The notes under the pieces: model-generated | What the model saw: only the letters and a program-made list of their open reading frames with translations | What the model was told of the DNA's origin: nothing | The model's database searches: none | Position numbers and translations under genes: made by a program | Source of the DNA: Undibacterium parvum | GTDB taxonomy: Bacteria; Pseudomonadota; Gammaproteobacteria; Burkholderiales; Burkholderiaceae_D | Assembly: GCF_003955735.1 (NCBI RefSeq) | Contig: NZ_CP034464.1 | Location: forward strand, 2,108,001-2,172,000 | Direction: 5' to 3' | Length of the DNA stretch: 64,000 bases | Shown here: piece after piece, positions 43,663-53,186 of the stretch | Position numbering within the stretch: the first letter of the stretch is position 1 | Layout of the letters: the number at the start of each line of letters is the position of its first letter

Positions 43663-43777
43663 TGCCTGATGACCATAGCAAGTCGGTACCACCCCTTCCC
43701 ATCCCGAACAGGACTGTGAAACGACTCTGCGCCAATGATAGTGCTGCAACCAGTGTGAAAGTAGGTCATCGTCAGGC
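43663..43777 (+). rRNA. rrf: 5S ribosomal RNA, second copy
   Basis: About 115 nt, nearly identical to the first 5S. Two differences are visible, GGACTGTG for GGACCGTG and ACTCTGCG for ACTCCGCG. The 5S unit with its upstream AAG-rich lead is a tandem duplication of about 270 bases. Confidence 0.95.
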
Positions 43778-43786
43778 TCTTATTAG

Positions 43787-43826
43787 AAAACCCCTCCGCA
43801 GAAATGCCGAGGGGTTTTTGCTTTTC
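43787..43826 (+). terminator. Terminator after second 5S
   Basis: AAAACCCCTC / GAGGGGTTTTT with a 12-base loop, followed by GCTTTTC. It ends the rRNA operon. Confidence 0.88.
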
Positions 43827-43940
43827 TGCGCTTATACTCAGCAGCGACCGATTCGTCGCCCTAGGATTCGTTCCATCGCAGACTCCCAAAACGGCAAAGT
43901 CATCGCTTAAAATTGTTTGAATTCTCAATTGGTGCCACTT

Positions 43941-45212
43941 ATGACAGAACAAGCTCTTCCCTCAGAAGTCACACTACAAAGCGAAACCTGGCTGACCCGA
44001 TATCGCAATTTCGCGGTCTTTTCGCGCGCCTGGTATCGACATCGCAGCTATGCTTGGTCGGGCATGGCGTGGATAGCATTTTTTTTGATGCTCGCTATTT
44101 TTTACTTGGCGCGATGGGATATGCGGGCCTTCCTGGCTTTTTCAATACCAATTTTATTTGGCGTTCAAGTCTTGGCATTGCTAGGCTCTGGTATGGCAAC
44201 ATGGCTGCGTCAGAAAAATTATCCAGAGCAAAAAGAAGCGCTGCTACTTAGTCTGGCTGTTTTGCTAGGTGCCGTATTCAGTTATATGATTTTTGAGGGC
44301 AGTCGTTACACAGCTAGTTATCTGGCCTACGGTGACGGCAGCTTGGAGATTAAATTGAGTGACCTCAAGCATCCTAGCGCGCAATTCTCTCCTCAACTCA
44401 AAGCTGCCGAGTCAGTCATTGAAAATTCTAAGGATGCCGTCGATACCAAATCTCTTGCTACGTTTAAGCGGGCGGTTGATGCTGTCGCGACGCTAGTTGT
44501 ATTGCTACACCTGGGAAGTGGCTTTGATCTTTGGATTTTTTTCAGGCAACGTAAAAAGCTGATGCTCTCTTTGCAGAAGGAGGAGCTCAAGCGCGCGCAA
44601 GATGCCCGACGTGAGGCTGAACTCAGATTATCGGTGTTGGCAGCGCAGGTAGAACCGCATTTCTTGTTCAATACCTTGGCGGGGGTCAGATCAGCGATTT
44701 TGACTGAGCCTTTGCGCGCCACAATGATGGTCGATCATTTAGTCGATTTTTTACGCGCCAGCATTCCGCAGATGCGTGGCGATGGGACTGCTTCGCAGGG
44801 TCGTCTGGCGCAACAACTCGATGCCGCGCGTGCTTATCTGGGATTGATGCAAGCTCGAATCCCACGACTCACGTTCAGCATTAGCAGCGAAATCGAAGAT
44901 GCGGCTCTACCGCCCTTACTCTTGATTTCGCTCGTAGAGAATGCTGTCAAACATGGTGTTGAGCCTAAGATAGGGCCGGTGCATATACAGATCTCAGCGC
45001 GTCGCCTGCTACAAAATGAAGAGGCACTTTTGGAGGTGCAGGTGTCGGATAATGGGGGTGGTTTTTCCGGCAGTGTTTCGGGCGGCGGTATCGGCTTGGT
45101 GAATATCCGCGAGCGCCTGGCGTCCACTTACGGCGCTAGCGCCAGTCTAAGCTTGAAGTCGCTAGCGCAAGGCGGAGTCGCCGCCATTATAGTTTTGCCA
45201 TTTACCAGCTAA
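43941..45212 (+). CDS. LytS/AlgZ-type sensor histidine kinase
   Basis: A 423-residue membrane kinase of the His_kinase family (PF06580). About four hydrophobic segments lie in residues ~35-190, followed by a coiled coil rich in Lys/Glu. The phospho-acceptor is His240 in QVEPHFLFNTLAGVRSAI; the ATP-binding N-box is LISLVENAVKHGVEPK and the G-box DNGGGFSG...GGGIGLVNIRERL. The ATG at 43941 is preferred over a TTG eight codons earlier. It pairs with the LytTR regulator 12 bases downstream. Confidence 0.92.
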   Translation: MTEQALPSEVTLQSETWLTRYRNFAVFSRAWYRHRSYAWSGMAWIAFFLMLAIFYLARWDMRAFLAFSIPILFGVQVLALLGSGMATWLRQKNYPEQKEALLLSLAVLLGAVFSYMIFEGSRYTASYLAYGDGSLEIKLSDLKHPSAQFSPQLKAAESVIENSKDAVDTKSLATFKRAVDAVATLVVLLHLGSGFDLWIFFRQRKKLMLSLQKEELKRAQDARREAELRLSVLAAQVEPHFLFNTLAGVRSAILTEPLRATMMVDHLVDFLRASIPQMRGDGTASQGRLAQQLDAARAYLGLMQARIPRLTFSISSEIEDAALPPLLLISLVENAVKHGVEPKIGPVHIQISARRLLQNEEALLEVQVSDNGGGFSGSVSGGGIGLVNIRERLASTYGASASLSLKSLAQGGVAAIIVLPFTS

Positions 45213-45224
45213 TAGGAAGCTTTC

Positions 45225-46016
45225 ATGAGCACAGCCATCATCGCCGATGACGAGGATTTGCCGCGTACCGAACTGCGGCGCATGCTGCAACAGCATTGGC
45301 CAGAATTAAAGATCAACGCCGAGTGTGAGCATGGCCTGGATGCTTTGGAGGCCATCCACACGCAGCAGCCAGACATTGCCTTCTTAGATATTCGTATGCC
45401 GGGCATGTCCGGTTTGGATGTCGCGCATGCTGTAAAGGGCCGTTGTCAGGTGCTGTTTACTACGGCTTACGATAGCCATGCGCTTGATGCGTTCGCCGCT
45501 GGTGCCATCGATTATTTGCTCAAACCTATCGTTGCGGAGCGCCTCATCGAAGCGATCGCGCGTTTGAAAGAGCGAGTCGCCAACAAACATAGTCAGCCGC
45601 AATCGTCCCAGCTAGCTACTGGCGACCCGCGCCTAGAGTTGAATAAAATGATGCAAGAGTTAGACAAGCGCTTGCGGCATACAACACCGGAAAGAATACG
45701 CTGGATCAGTGCCAGCGTCGGCGATACGATTAAGATGTTTCCGGTGGATAAAATTCTGTTTTTCAGCTCCGATGAAAAATACACACGCGTCGTGAGTAGT
45801 GATGATGAGGCGCATGTACGCAAGCCACTGAAAGAATTGATCGAGGGCCTGGATCCCGAGGTATTTTGGCAAATCCATAGGGGTGTGGTGGTCAGAGCCG
45901 ATGCGATTGCGCGTGCCCAGCGTGACGAAATGGGTAGAGTCACGGTAGAGTTGCGCGGCAGCACGGAAATACTCAAGGTCAGCCTGGCCTATGCCTGGCG
46001 CTTCAAACCTATGTGA
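45225..46016 (+). CDS. LytTR-family response regulator (AlgR/LytR type)
   Basis: A 263-residue regulator: receiver domain (residues ~1-120) with phospho-acceptor Asp55 in AFLDIRMPGMSG and the Thr/Lys switch in LFTTAYDSHAL and YLLKPI, a linker, and a C-terminal LytTR DNA-binding domain (~160-260; KILFFSSDEKYTRVV, FWQIHRGVVVRADAI). Likely the partner of the kinase just upstream. Target genes unknown. It ends next to a 120-bp repeat element. Confidence 0.93.
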   Translation: MSTAIIADDEDLPRTELRRMLQQHWPELKINAECEHGLDALEAIHTQQPDIAFLDIRMPGMSGLDVAHAVKGRCQVLFTTAYDSHALDAFAAGAIDYLLKPIVAERLIEAIARLKERVANKHSQPQSSQLATGDPRLELNKMMQELDKRLRHTTPERIRWISASVGDTIKMFPVDKILFFSSDEKYTRVVSSDDEAHVRKPLKELIEGLDPEVFWQIHRGVVVRADAIARAQRDEMGRVTVELRGSTEILKVSLAYAWRFKPM

Positions 46017-46035
46017 AACGGATGCACCGGTAGAG

Positions 46036-46155
46036 GAAACTTCTAAAAACCCCATACTCGGGCGCATCGCGGCGTTGCAAGTCCTCGCAATACCGACGTA
46101 TTGCTCCGGTTTGCGCCTTGCGCTGCATCCCGATTAACGGGTTTTTAGAAGTTCC
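46036..46155 (-). repeat. 120-bp inverted-repeat element, copy 2 (MITE-like)
   Basis: Reverse complement of the element at 7535-7654 with only scattered mismatches. Ends GGAAACTTCTAAAAACCCC and GGGTTTTTAGAAGTTCC; internal hairpin GCAATAC-cgac-GTATTGC. Again it lies between convergent genes. Confidence 0.8.
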
Positions 46156-46168
46156 CTAGATACATCTG

Positions 46169-46222
46169 CAGTATCCATGCGCCTTGCAAGCCGATATTGG
46201 CCTGTAAGGCGTATGGATACTG
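46169..46222. repeat. Hairpin companion of the 120-bp element, copy 2
   Basis: CAGTATCCATGCGCCTT (46169-46185) and AAGGCGTATGGATACTG (46206-46222) form 17-bp arms with one mismatch. It is 13 bases from the 120-bp element; a degenerate relative is at 7469-7515. The CCATGCG core also resembles the REP-like A family. Confidence 0.65.
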
Positions 46223-46253
46223 GGTGGACGGGGTCATATTCTATGAAATGGGA

Positions 46254-48677
46254 TTACACGCGGCGCACGGCTTTCGCCGCAAGGGGTAAGTAGGCTTGTT
46301 CAAATTCGCTGGCGGATAAGGCGGGCGAATACAGAAAACCTTGCAGCTCATCGCAATTGAGGGATGCCAAAAAGTCTCTTTGCTCAGCATTTTCTACGCC
46401 CTCCGCGATCACGCGTAATTTTAAGGCGTGTGCCAGACTGATGATGGCGGTCACGATGGCGATATCGCTTTCGTCGCCAGGCAGATTCATGATGAAAGAG
46501 CGATCGATTTTGAGCTTACTAATCGGAAAGCGCTTCAGATAACTGAGGCTAGAATAGCCAGTACCAAAATCGTCGATAGACATTTTAACCCCCAACTCGG
46601 CCAGCGCTTGCAGGCGTTTCAGGGTTTCTTCTACATCGCGTATTAAGATAGATTCGGTCAGCTCCAATTCGATACGATCGGGCGGTAATGCGGCTTCATG
46701 TAAAGCCTGCGCAATGTTTTCGACAAAGTCAGATTGTTGAAATTGCAGCGCCGAGACATTGACTGAAATACTCAGCTTATGGCCTTGCTGATGCCATAGC
46801 GCTGCCTGGGCGATGGCGCTATGCATGACCCAATTGCCTATCGCCACAATGACGCCGGTCTCTTCGGCGATAGGGATGAAACGCGCCGGACTGACTTCTC
46901 CCAAATCCTTATCGTTCCAGCGCAGTAGTGCTTCTACCCCAAACAAGCGGTCGTTATCGAGATTGACTAAGGGTTGGTAGTGCAGGCGAAACTGATTATG
47001 CTCCAAGGCCTGGCGCATCGCGTGATCGATCTTCATGCGCGACAACAAACCTATATTCATCTGGCGCTGGTAAAAACGGAAGTCAGAACGGCCTCTTTCC
47101 TTGACATGGTACATCGCGCTATCGGCATTTTTTATCAGCTCGTCCATGCTCTCGCCATCGTCGGGATACAGCGCGACGCCGATGCTGCTGGTAACGGTGA
47201 AATGCATGCCATCGATCGTGAAGGGCGCTTTCAATTCTTCCAGAACGCGGCGCGCACAGATTTCAGCGCCGCTGGCATCCGCCTGATGCAGCAGCAAGAC
47301 AAATTCATCACCGCCTAGACGGGCCGCAGTATCGACCTGGCGTACACATTTTTTCAGTCTTTCGGTTACCTCGATCAAGACTTTGTCACCAAAGTGGTGA
47401 CCCATAGAATCATTGATTTGCTTGAAGTGATCCAGGTCCAAAAATAAGACCGCAAAACTACTGCCCTGATTGCTGGCGTAATTAATCGATTGTTTAATTC
47501 TTTCGCTCAGCAACAAGCGATTCGGCAAACCGGTCAAGACATCAGAAAACGCCAATTCTTCAATTTTTTTATTCGCAGTGTGGCTCTCGGTTCTGTCCTT
47601 GAAAAAACCGATGTAATGCATGGTTTTGCCATTTTCATCTTGCACCCGCACCAGAGAAATCATGCACAGATAGGCATGCCCATTCTTGCGTCGATTCCAT
47701 AATTCGGCTTCACAATAGCCCTGCGCCTCGAGTCGCTCTAGCATCAGCTGTACTTGCTCGGAATTACTGGTTTCTGAGAAAAAATCGCGCGGGGTCAGGC
47801 CCAGCATTTCGCGCTCGGTATAACTGGTTAAACGCTCAAAACTAGGATTGGTGGTGACGATCTTTTGCTCGGCATCGGTGATGAAGATGGCGTCGGTACT
47901 CGATTCGAATACCTTAGATGCCAATTGCAGGCGCGCCTCATTGGCCAGTCTGAGCGTAATGTCTCGATACGAATAAACCCGGCCTATCGGTCGACCGCGC
48001 GCATATTGCGGTAAAGTGACGCGCTCCAATATTTTGCCTGAGCGCAGTATTAAAACATCGGTCGCTTCCAACAGCGGCGAGCGGCGTATCGTGCCCAGAC
48101 GTTCAGCGTAGTGACTTGCGTCCACCATGCAACGGTCCATCCAGGCGTAGATCGCCGGATCGTCACGTTGCGTGAGTAATTCTTCGGGGAGGCTTAATAA
48201 CTCGGCAAAGAGATGGTTATAGCTGCGGATAGCGCCGTCCAGATCGGTCACCAAAATACCGTCAGCGGTCGATTCCAGGGTGGCGCGCAATTCTGCAATC
48301 AGTTTTTCTAGTTCATTCTCAACTTGACGCTGTGCGCTGTGATCGCGTATTGCCAGCACAAACAAGCTGGTATTGAGATCTATCCTGACCAGCGTCACGC
48401 GCCTTTCGACTTGGATAATGCTGCCGTCGGCACGTTGCAAAAGGGTTTCTGAAAAGATGTTATCTGATAAGCCCGCTGCCACATCTTCCCAAAAGAAAAT
48501 ATCTTCGGGCGCGGCTGCCAGTTCCACTACCGGTTTATTCAGCAAAGCTTGGTCGCTGAGCTTGAGTAAGTCATGTGCTGAACGATTTGCCGCCACTATC
48601 CTTAGCTGCAAGGGATCGACCAGCAGCACCGCTTCCAGCATGCCTTCGATCAGGGCCGACCAGTGGGGCGACTTCAT
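46254..48677 (-). CDS. PAS-GGDEF-EAL cyclic-di-GMP enzyme
   Basis: An 807-residue cytoplasmic protein without membrane helices. Order: three PAS-type sensor segments (~residues 5-120, 125-245, 250-370; SSTDAIFITDAEQKIVTTNP marks the third), a GGDEF domain with intact GGDEF at 455-459, and an EAL domain with EAL at 582-584 plus KLKIDRSFI and IAEGVEN. Both active sites look usable, for making and breaking c-di-GMP. Its ATG overlaps the stop of the HD-GYP gene by four bases. Confidence 0.94.
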   Translation of the reverse strand: MKSPHWSALIEGMLEAVLLVDPLQLRIVAANRSAHDLLKLSDQALLNKPVVELAAAPEDIFFWEDVAAGLSDNIFSETLLQRADGSIIQVERRVTLVRIDLNTSLFVLAIRDHSAQRQVENELEKLIAELRATLESTADGILVTDLDGAIRSYNHLFAELLSLPEELLTQRDDPAIYAWMDRCMVDASHYAERLGTIRRSPLLEATDVLILRSGKILERVTLPQYARGRPIGRVYSYRDITLRLANEARLQLASKVFESSTDAIFITDAEQKIVTTNPSFERLTSYTEREMLGLTPRDFFSETSNSEQVQLMLERLEAQGYCEAELWNRRKNGHAYLCMISLVRVQDENGKTMHYIGFFKDRTESHTANKKIEELAFSDVLTGLPNRLLLSERIKQSINYASNQGSSFAVLFLDLDHFKQINDSMGHHFGDKVLIEVTERLKKCVRQVDTAARLGGDEFVLLLHQADASGAEICARRVLEELKAPFTIDGMHFTVTSSIGVALYPDDGESMDELIKNADSAMYHVKERGRSDFRFYQRQMNIGLLSRMKIDHAMRQALEHNQFRLHYQPLVNLDNDRLFGVEALLRWNDKDLGEVSPARFIPIAEETGVIVAIGNWVMHSAIAQAALWHQQGHKLSISVNVSALQFQQSDFVENIAQALHEAALPPDRIELELTESILIRDVEETLKRLQALAELGVKMSIDDFGTGYSSLSYLKRFPISKLKIDRSFIMNLPGDESDIAIVTAIISLAHALKLRVIAEGVENAEQRDFLASLNCDELQGFLYSPALSASEFEQAYLPLAAKAVRRV

Positions 48678-49969
48678 GAAACCGCTCCGCTCACTGGCAG
48701 TTCTATGCCGCGCTCAAAAAAGTAGCACAGGCGTTTGCGTGGAGATAAATAATCGTAAGCGGCCTTCGGCAATTGCAGCGGTTTTAAACTGCGCCGGATT
48801 CCGAGATTTGCTTCTTGTTCCAGGTTGATCACCAGCGCATCTTCGCGCGCGATCTCGGGGTTGTGGATCACCACTTTGGGCTTGATCGGTCTGGCCGAAT
48901 TCATCGCCACCACCAGCGCATAGCGCTCATCTGTCAATTGCACTACCGAGCCTGGCGGATACACCCCCATCATGCGGATAAAGGCGGTCATGGTTGGGGT
49001 ATTAAATTGCGCCTTGAATTGGGTAAATACTTGTGACAAGGCTTCATGCGGTGTCACCGCCATGGCCGGATTGCCAGGGTTGCATAGATTATCGTAACGA
49101 TTCGCCAGTGCCACGATACTGCTCAGTGGCGAGATTTTTTCGCCCTTAATCGCACTCGGGTAACCACTGCCATCGGCCAGCTCATGATGTTGCGCGATCA
49201 ATAGCAGGGTGCTGGGATTGAGCTCCATCTTGCGGCCCATATTCAGGCCATACAGTACATGATTTTGATACAACTGTTTTTCTGCGTGGCTATATTGCTC
49301 GTCTTGCCAGCGCAGCCTATCTGGTAACTCCATTTTTCCTATGTCGTGTAACAAGGCGCCCATGCCCAAGTCCAGCATTTGCGGTTTGCTCAATTGCAGC
49401 GCTTTACCCAGTAGCAGCGACACCACCGTCACATTAATAGAATGTAGCGAGGTTTTTTCACCGGCTTTTTCAGATAGTAAGCGTATCGCGGCTTCTTCTT
49501 CGCCTAATACTCCCGCCAGAAAACCTTGTATCAAGACCTGGGTTTGTTCCTTGGCAAAAACAGGTTGGCTATGGACGAATTCTGTGACTTGTTTGAAGGT
49601 TTGGGTGGCAAGGCCAAATTGGCGCTCGCAGGCGAGCAAGCTGGTATGTTGGCTTGCCAGCATCTCACGCCTGAGGCGTGCTTCTTCCGCTTTCGGGGAT
49701 TCACTACGCGCTGCCGGTAACGGGCTGGCACTCTGCCCAGCCGCAGCAAGCGTGGTATTGGCAGGTGCCGGATTTTCAGGATTACTTTTTTCGGGCGAGT
49801 AGCGCACCCGCTCTAGGCCTAAAGAACGAATGATGTTGATCTGTTCCTGGCTGCGTATTAGAAAATTATTGACTGGAAAAGGATGATCCATCCAGCCCAT
49901 ATCGAGATACACGAACATGCCGATACGCAGCCGTGTCACTTCGATAAATTGTGTCTGGGTATCGGTCAT
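48674..49969 (-). CDS. HD-GYP domain phosphodiesterase (DUF3391 N-terminus)
   Basis: A 431-residue protein. The N-terminal part (~residues 1-100) matches DUF3391 (VTRLRIGMFVYLDMGWMDHP). The HD-GYP domain has intact metal motifs His208-Asp209 in LLHDIGKMELP, then YQNHVLYG and HHELADGSGYP. Such proteins hydrolyse c-di-GMP to GMP. The start ATG at 49969 is favoured over a TTG six codons upstream. It is the first gene of an overlapping pair with the PAS-GGDEF-EAL gene, so both c-di-GMP enzymes are made together. Confidence 0.93.
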   Translation of the reverse strand: MTDTQTQFIEVTRLRIGMFVYLDMGWMDHPFPVNNFLIRSQEQINIIRSLGLERVRYSPEKSNPENPAPANTTLAAAGQSASPLPAARSESPKAEEARLRREMLASQHTSLLACERQFGLATQTFKQVTEFVHSQPVFAKEQTQVLIQGFLAGVLGEEEAAIRLLSEKAGEKTSLHSINVTVVSLLLGKALQLSKPQMLDLGMGALLHDIGKMELPDRLRWQDEQYSHAEKQLYQNHVLYGLNMGRKMELNPSTLLLIAQHHELADGSGYPSAIKGEKISPLSSIVALANRYDNLCNPGNPAMAVTPHEALSQVFTQFKAQFNTPTMTAFIRMMGVYPPGSVVQLTDERYALVVAMNSARPIKPKVVIHNPEIAREDALVINLEQEANLGIRRSLKPLQLPKAAYDYLSPRKRLCYFFERGIELPVSGAVS

Positions 49970-50299
49970 AGAGCAAGTTTGAATCAAGGCAGCAAGCGTG
50001 AAATTGCTAAAAAATTATCAATTTAAGAAGATCGCCGTGCAGAAAACAGTATTTTTAATAATTACTTTGAGTATAAGCTTAAATGGCTACACTCATGCTT
50101 TAAAGATATTCTTATTTAGGGCCGATGAATCAGAATTTTGTGGTATTTCAGACGTAGCTAATAGACCTAAGTCTATAGCATAGGTGAAATTGGGCAATTT
50201 TCCCAAGATCTAAGCTGTGCGTCTGTTTTAGAGTACGAACAGCGGCAAAGCCGGAACCGGCCTTGCCTTGTGCGTCTGTGAGTTTTTAAGTCGGTTTGC
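49970..50299. other. Gap between HD-GYP and S46 peptidase genes
   Basis: AT-rich next to the HD-GYP start, presumably its promoter. A hairpin GGCAAAGCCGG / CCGGCCTTGCC lies at 50244-50267, downstream of the peptidase gene on the minus strand, but lacks a T tail. I see no convincing gene. Confidence 0.4.
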
Positions 50300-52492
50300 T
50301 TATTTCTTGAGCTTGGCGCCCGGATACTTCAGCGTCATTTCTTGGAGCAGATTGTCGGCATGATCGACTTCCTGCATTACCCACAACATGTAACGGATAT
50401 CGAGGTGGATGGCGCGCGTGATCTGGGTATCGAAGTACCAATCTTTGGTGATCGATTCGTAAGTCGAATCAAAATTGAGGCCTATCAGTTCGCCATTCTT
50501 ATTCAGCACCGCCGAGCCAGAATTGCCGCCGGTGGTGTCGGCGCTGGACAAGAAATTCACTGGCACGCTACCCAGTACCGCATCCTTAAACACGCCGTAA
50601 CGCTGTTGCGCTATGGCGGTCAGCAAATTGGCAGGCGCATTGAAAGGCGCTTGCCCTGTGTGTTTTTCGACTATGCCTTGCACGGTGGTGAACGGCCCTT
50701 TGGTTATGCCATCGCGTGGTGTGTAGGGCGCGACATTGCCGTAGCTGACGCGCAAGGTCGAGTTGGCATCCGGATAGACCGGTTTGCCTTGCGATTTTTT
50801 CCAGGCGATCAGTGCTTGCATGTATTGCGGGATCACTCGCTCCAGATTGCCATCGACTTCCTTGCGGCGGTTTTCCAGGCTGATTGCGGTGTCTTGTAAT
50901 TGCACCGCCAGCCGGATGAAGGCGTCATCCGATTGCTGGAAGGTGGCCTGATCTTTTTCCAGCCAGGCCAGGCGTTGGGCGGTATCGGCCAATTGGCTGT
51001 GTTGATACAGTGTGTCTAGCTTGGCGGGCAATAAAGTATCCAGACCGAGCGGGCGGCTGGCGGCGGGCAAGGTTTGGTAGCGTTGCAAAGCAGCGGCATA
51101 GCGTGCCTGATCGACACTGGCCACCAAAGATTGCTCAAGGCGGCTCAGGCGTGCCTTGATGAAGGGGACATCGCGTTGTTGATAGCCTGCTTCGCGTTCG
51201 GCATCTGGTTTGCTGCGCTCTTGTGCCAAGCGGTACAGGCTGCGCGCGCTCTTGAGTAAATCGCTATTGCTGGCCACTGCCCAGGCAAATTCCTGTTCGC
51301 TCAACGCCATGTCGCTGGCGATCACGCTATCGAGTTCGCTGAGTAAAGTGGCCGCCGACGCATCTGACTTAGGCTGTTGCTTGAGCCAGTCGCGAAACGC
51401 GGCATCTTGCCCATCCTTGATGATGGCAATATCCTTGCGCGCAAAGCCGGCCAGCAGACCCTGAGTTTTTTTCAGATTGTTGTGCAGGCCCTTGACCACG
51501 CTGGCATAGCGCACTTCGGCATTCGCATCGCCCTTGGTGGCGGCCGCGATCACTGCCAGATCGGCCTGCAATTCGGTCACCCGTGCCGGGAAGCTGGTGT
51601 CGCGCGCATAGCGGATCTCGCTCGCTAGCTTGTAGCGACTGGTGCGGCCAGGGTAGCCGGCCAGCAAGATCGCATCGCCGTTTTTCAGACCCTGAGCTGA
51701 AACCACCAGAAAATCTTTCGACTTATACGGTACGTTGTCGGCAGAAGGATCAGCCGGACGGCCATCTTTGCCGACATAGGCGCGCAGGAAGGCGAAGTCG
51801 CCGGTGTGGCGCGGCCATTCGTAATTATCCACATCACCGCCAAAATTGCCTATCTTGTCGGAGGGCGCATACACCAGACGTACGTCCCGTATCATCATCT
51901 GACGGATGCGGTAGTACTCCAGCCCGCGATGAAAACTAGGCACCGAGCAACGATAAGCCGGATCTTGCTCGCATTCGGCAATCAGGCTCTTGATACGATT
52001 CTCTACATGCTCATGACGGGCACGTCCCGACATCGCCGGGGTGATGCCCTTCAGCACCTGGGTCGTGACGTTTTCCAGACTATCGGTCACATACACCAGG
52101 CTGCTAGGGCCAGCCGGCAATTCGGCGGCGCGCGTCTTGGCCAGAAAACCTGCGCTGATGTAATTATGTTCGGGGCTGGAATTGCGTTGCACCGCCGAGT
52201 AAGCGCAATGATGATTGGTGACGATCAAGCCACTGTCCGAGACAAACGAGGCCGAACAACCACCGAGCGAGACCATCGCGCTCATAGGATGCTTAGACAA
52301 GTCGGCGAATTTTTCGGCGGGGATGCTGATACCGACGCGTTTTAATTCTGACTTAAGTTGCGGCAACTGATGCGGCTGCCACTGGCCTTCATCGGCGCTG
52401 GCGTGGCCCGCTGCAAGTAGCAGGGCGAAGGGGAAAACGAGGGATTTGAACAAAGAAAACTCCGAGAGGGATTTTTTAGGGGCTGGTGCCAT
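50300..52492 (-). CDS. S46 family dipeptidyl-peptidase (DPP7/DPP11 type)
   Basis: A 730-residue exported serine peptidase that removes dipeptides from the N-terminus of peptides in the periplasm. Signal sequence ends near HASA (residue ~33). Catalytic triad by homology: His94/95 in IVTNHHCAYSA, Asp222 in GGDVDNYEWPRH and Ser658 in TGGNSGSAVLN. Length matches the family (~720). An alternative TTG start at 52453, with CTCGGAG seven bases upstream, would give a more compact signal peptide (MFKSLVFPFALLLAAGHASA) and may be the true one. Confidence 0.92.
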   Translation of the reverse strand: MAPAPKKSLSEFSLFKSLVFPFALLLAAGHASADEGQWQPHQLPQLKSELKRVGISIPAEKFADLSKHPMSAMVSLGGCSASFVSDSGLIVTNHHCAYSAVQRNSSPEHNYISAGFLAKTRAAELPAGPSSLVYVTDSLENVTTQVLKGITPAMSGRARHEHVENRIKSLIAECEQDPAYRCSVPSFHRGLEYYRIRQMMIRDVRLVYAPSDKIGNFGGDVDNYEWPRHTGDFAFLRAYVGKDGRPADPSADNVPYKSKDFLVVSAQGLKNGDAILLAGYPGRTSRYKLASEIRYARDTSFPARVTELQADLAVIAAATKGDANAEVRYASVVKGLHNNLKKTQGLLAGFARKDIAIIKDGQDAAFRDWLKQQPKSDASAATLLSELDSVIASDMALSEQEFAWAVASNSDLLKSARSLYRLAQERSKPDAEREAGYQQRDVPFIKARLSRLEQSLVASVDQARYAAALQRYQTLPAASRPLGLDTLLPAKLDTLYQHSQLADTAQRLAWLEKDQATFQQSDDAFIRLAVQLQDTAISLENRRKEVDGNLERVIPQYMQALIAWKKSQGKPVYPDANSTLRVSYGNVAPYTPRDGITKGPFTTVQGIVEKHTGQAPFNAPANLLTAIAQQRYGVFKDAVLGSVPVNFLSSADTTGGNSGSAVLNKNGELIGLNFDSTYESITKDWYFDTQITRAIHLDIRYMLWVMQEVDHADNLLQEMTLKYPGAKLKK

Positions 52493-52738
52493 GCAATCGC
52501 AGTAGGCAGACCTAAGCTAAGCGACTTAGATTCTCAATTGCAAGAAAAGTTCCTGTGAGCCTCGTTTTTTCCTGCGCTAGCTTGAAAAAAATAGCGGGAA
52601 TTGAAACAATTTACAAATATTTTCGCGCGTATGGAATAAAGTGAGTTCAGCAGCGTTTACCTCGATGTAAGCTCGGCTCTACCAGATCAACTGCCGTGCT
52701 TAGTTTTGTGTGTGTTCCCATCTCAAACAGGAAATAAA

Positions 52739-53113
52739 ATGAAAACTGCAAAAATGGTAATCGCCGCGCTGGCGATCAGTCTGTTCTCAAGCGCCGCTAC
52801 GGCCGATGCTGGTGCTCCCAAAGTTCAGGATGGCATCCTGGTCAGCGACAGCGGCATGAGTCTGTATCACTTCGATAAAGACATGGCCGGCAATGGCAAG
52901 AGTCACTGCAATGGCCCTTGTCTGGCGCTGTGGCCAGCCTTGCCGGCACCCACCACCCTGCCTGCTGGCAAGTATTCGGTGGTGATCCGCGATGATGGCA
53001 GCAAACAGTTGGCGTATGACGGCAAGCCCTTGTATCTGTACGCAGCCGATAAGCAAGCCGGTGAGCGCAATGGCGATAATTTTAAGAGCGTCTGGCATCT
53101 GGTGAAAGAATAA
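52739..53113 (+). CDS. Secreted YxFxxD-repeat protein (COG4315 family)
   Basis: A 124-residue exported protein with signal peptide MKTAKMVIAALAISLFSSAATA. It contains two copies of the YHFDKD/YLYAAD motif (Y-x-[FY]-x-x-D) and the HCNGPCLALWPALPAP segment typical of the family (PF03640), whose function is unknown. The ATG at 52739 follows AGGAAAT. The ECF sigma gene starts 73 bases downstream, an association seen for this family, so it may be part of that regulon. Confidence 0.88.
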   Translation: MKTAKMVIAALAISLFSSAATADAGAPKVQDGILVSDSGMSLYHFDKDMAGNGKSHCNGPCLALWPALPAPTTLPAGKYSVVIRDDGSKQLAYDGKPLYLYAADKQAGERNGDNFKSVWHLVKE

Positions 53114-53186
53114 ACGCCGGCGCTTTTTTTGCTCAGCAGGCTCTTGATCGCACCAAGTTCAGCGTTGATATTTGCCAGAGATCTCC

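Noticed and set aside
43569..43910. A 113-codon frame across the second 5S gene
   Set aside because: It reads through 5S rRNA and its terminator; no independent evidence of coding.
49998..50183. A 61-codon frame with a hydrophobic stretch
   Set aside because: GTG start without a ribosome site, AT-rich promoter-like sequence, no family resemblance; kept out for lack of support.
53114..53131. Terminator after the YxFxxD gene (CGCCGGCG then T run)
   Set aside because: The palindrome has no loop and only four pairs, so a stable hairpin is unlikely.
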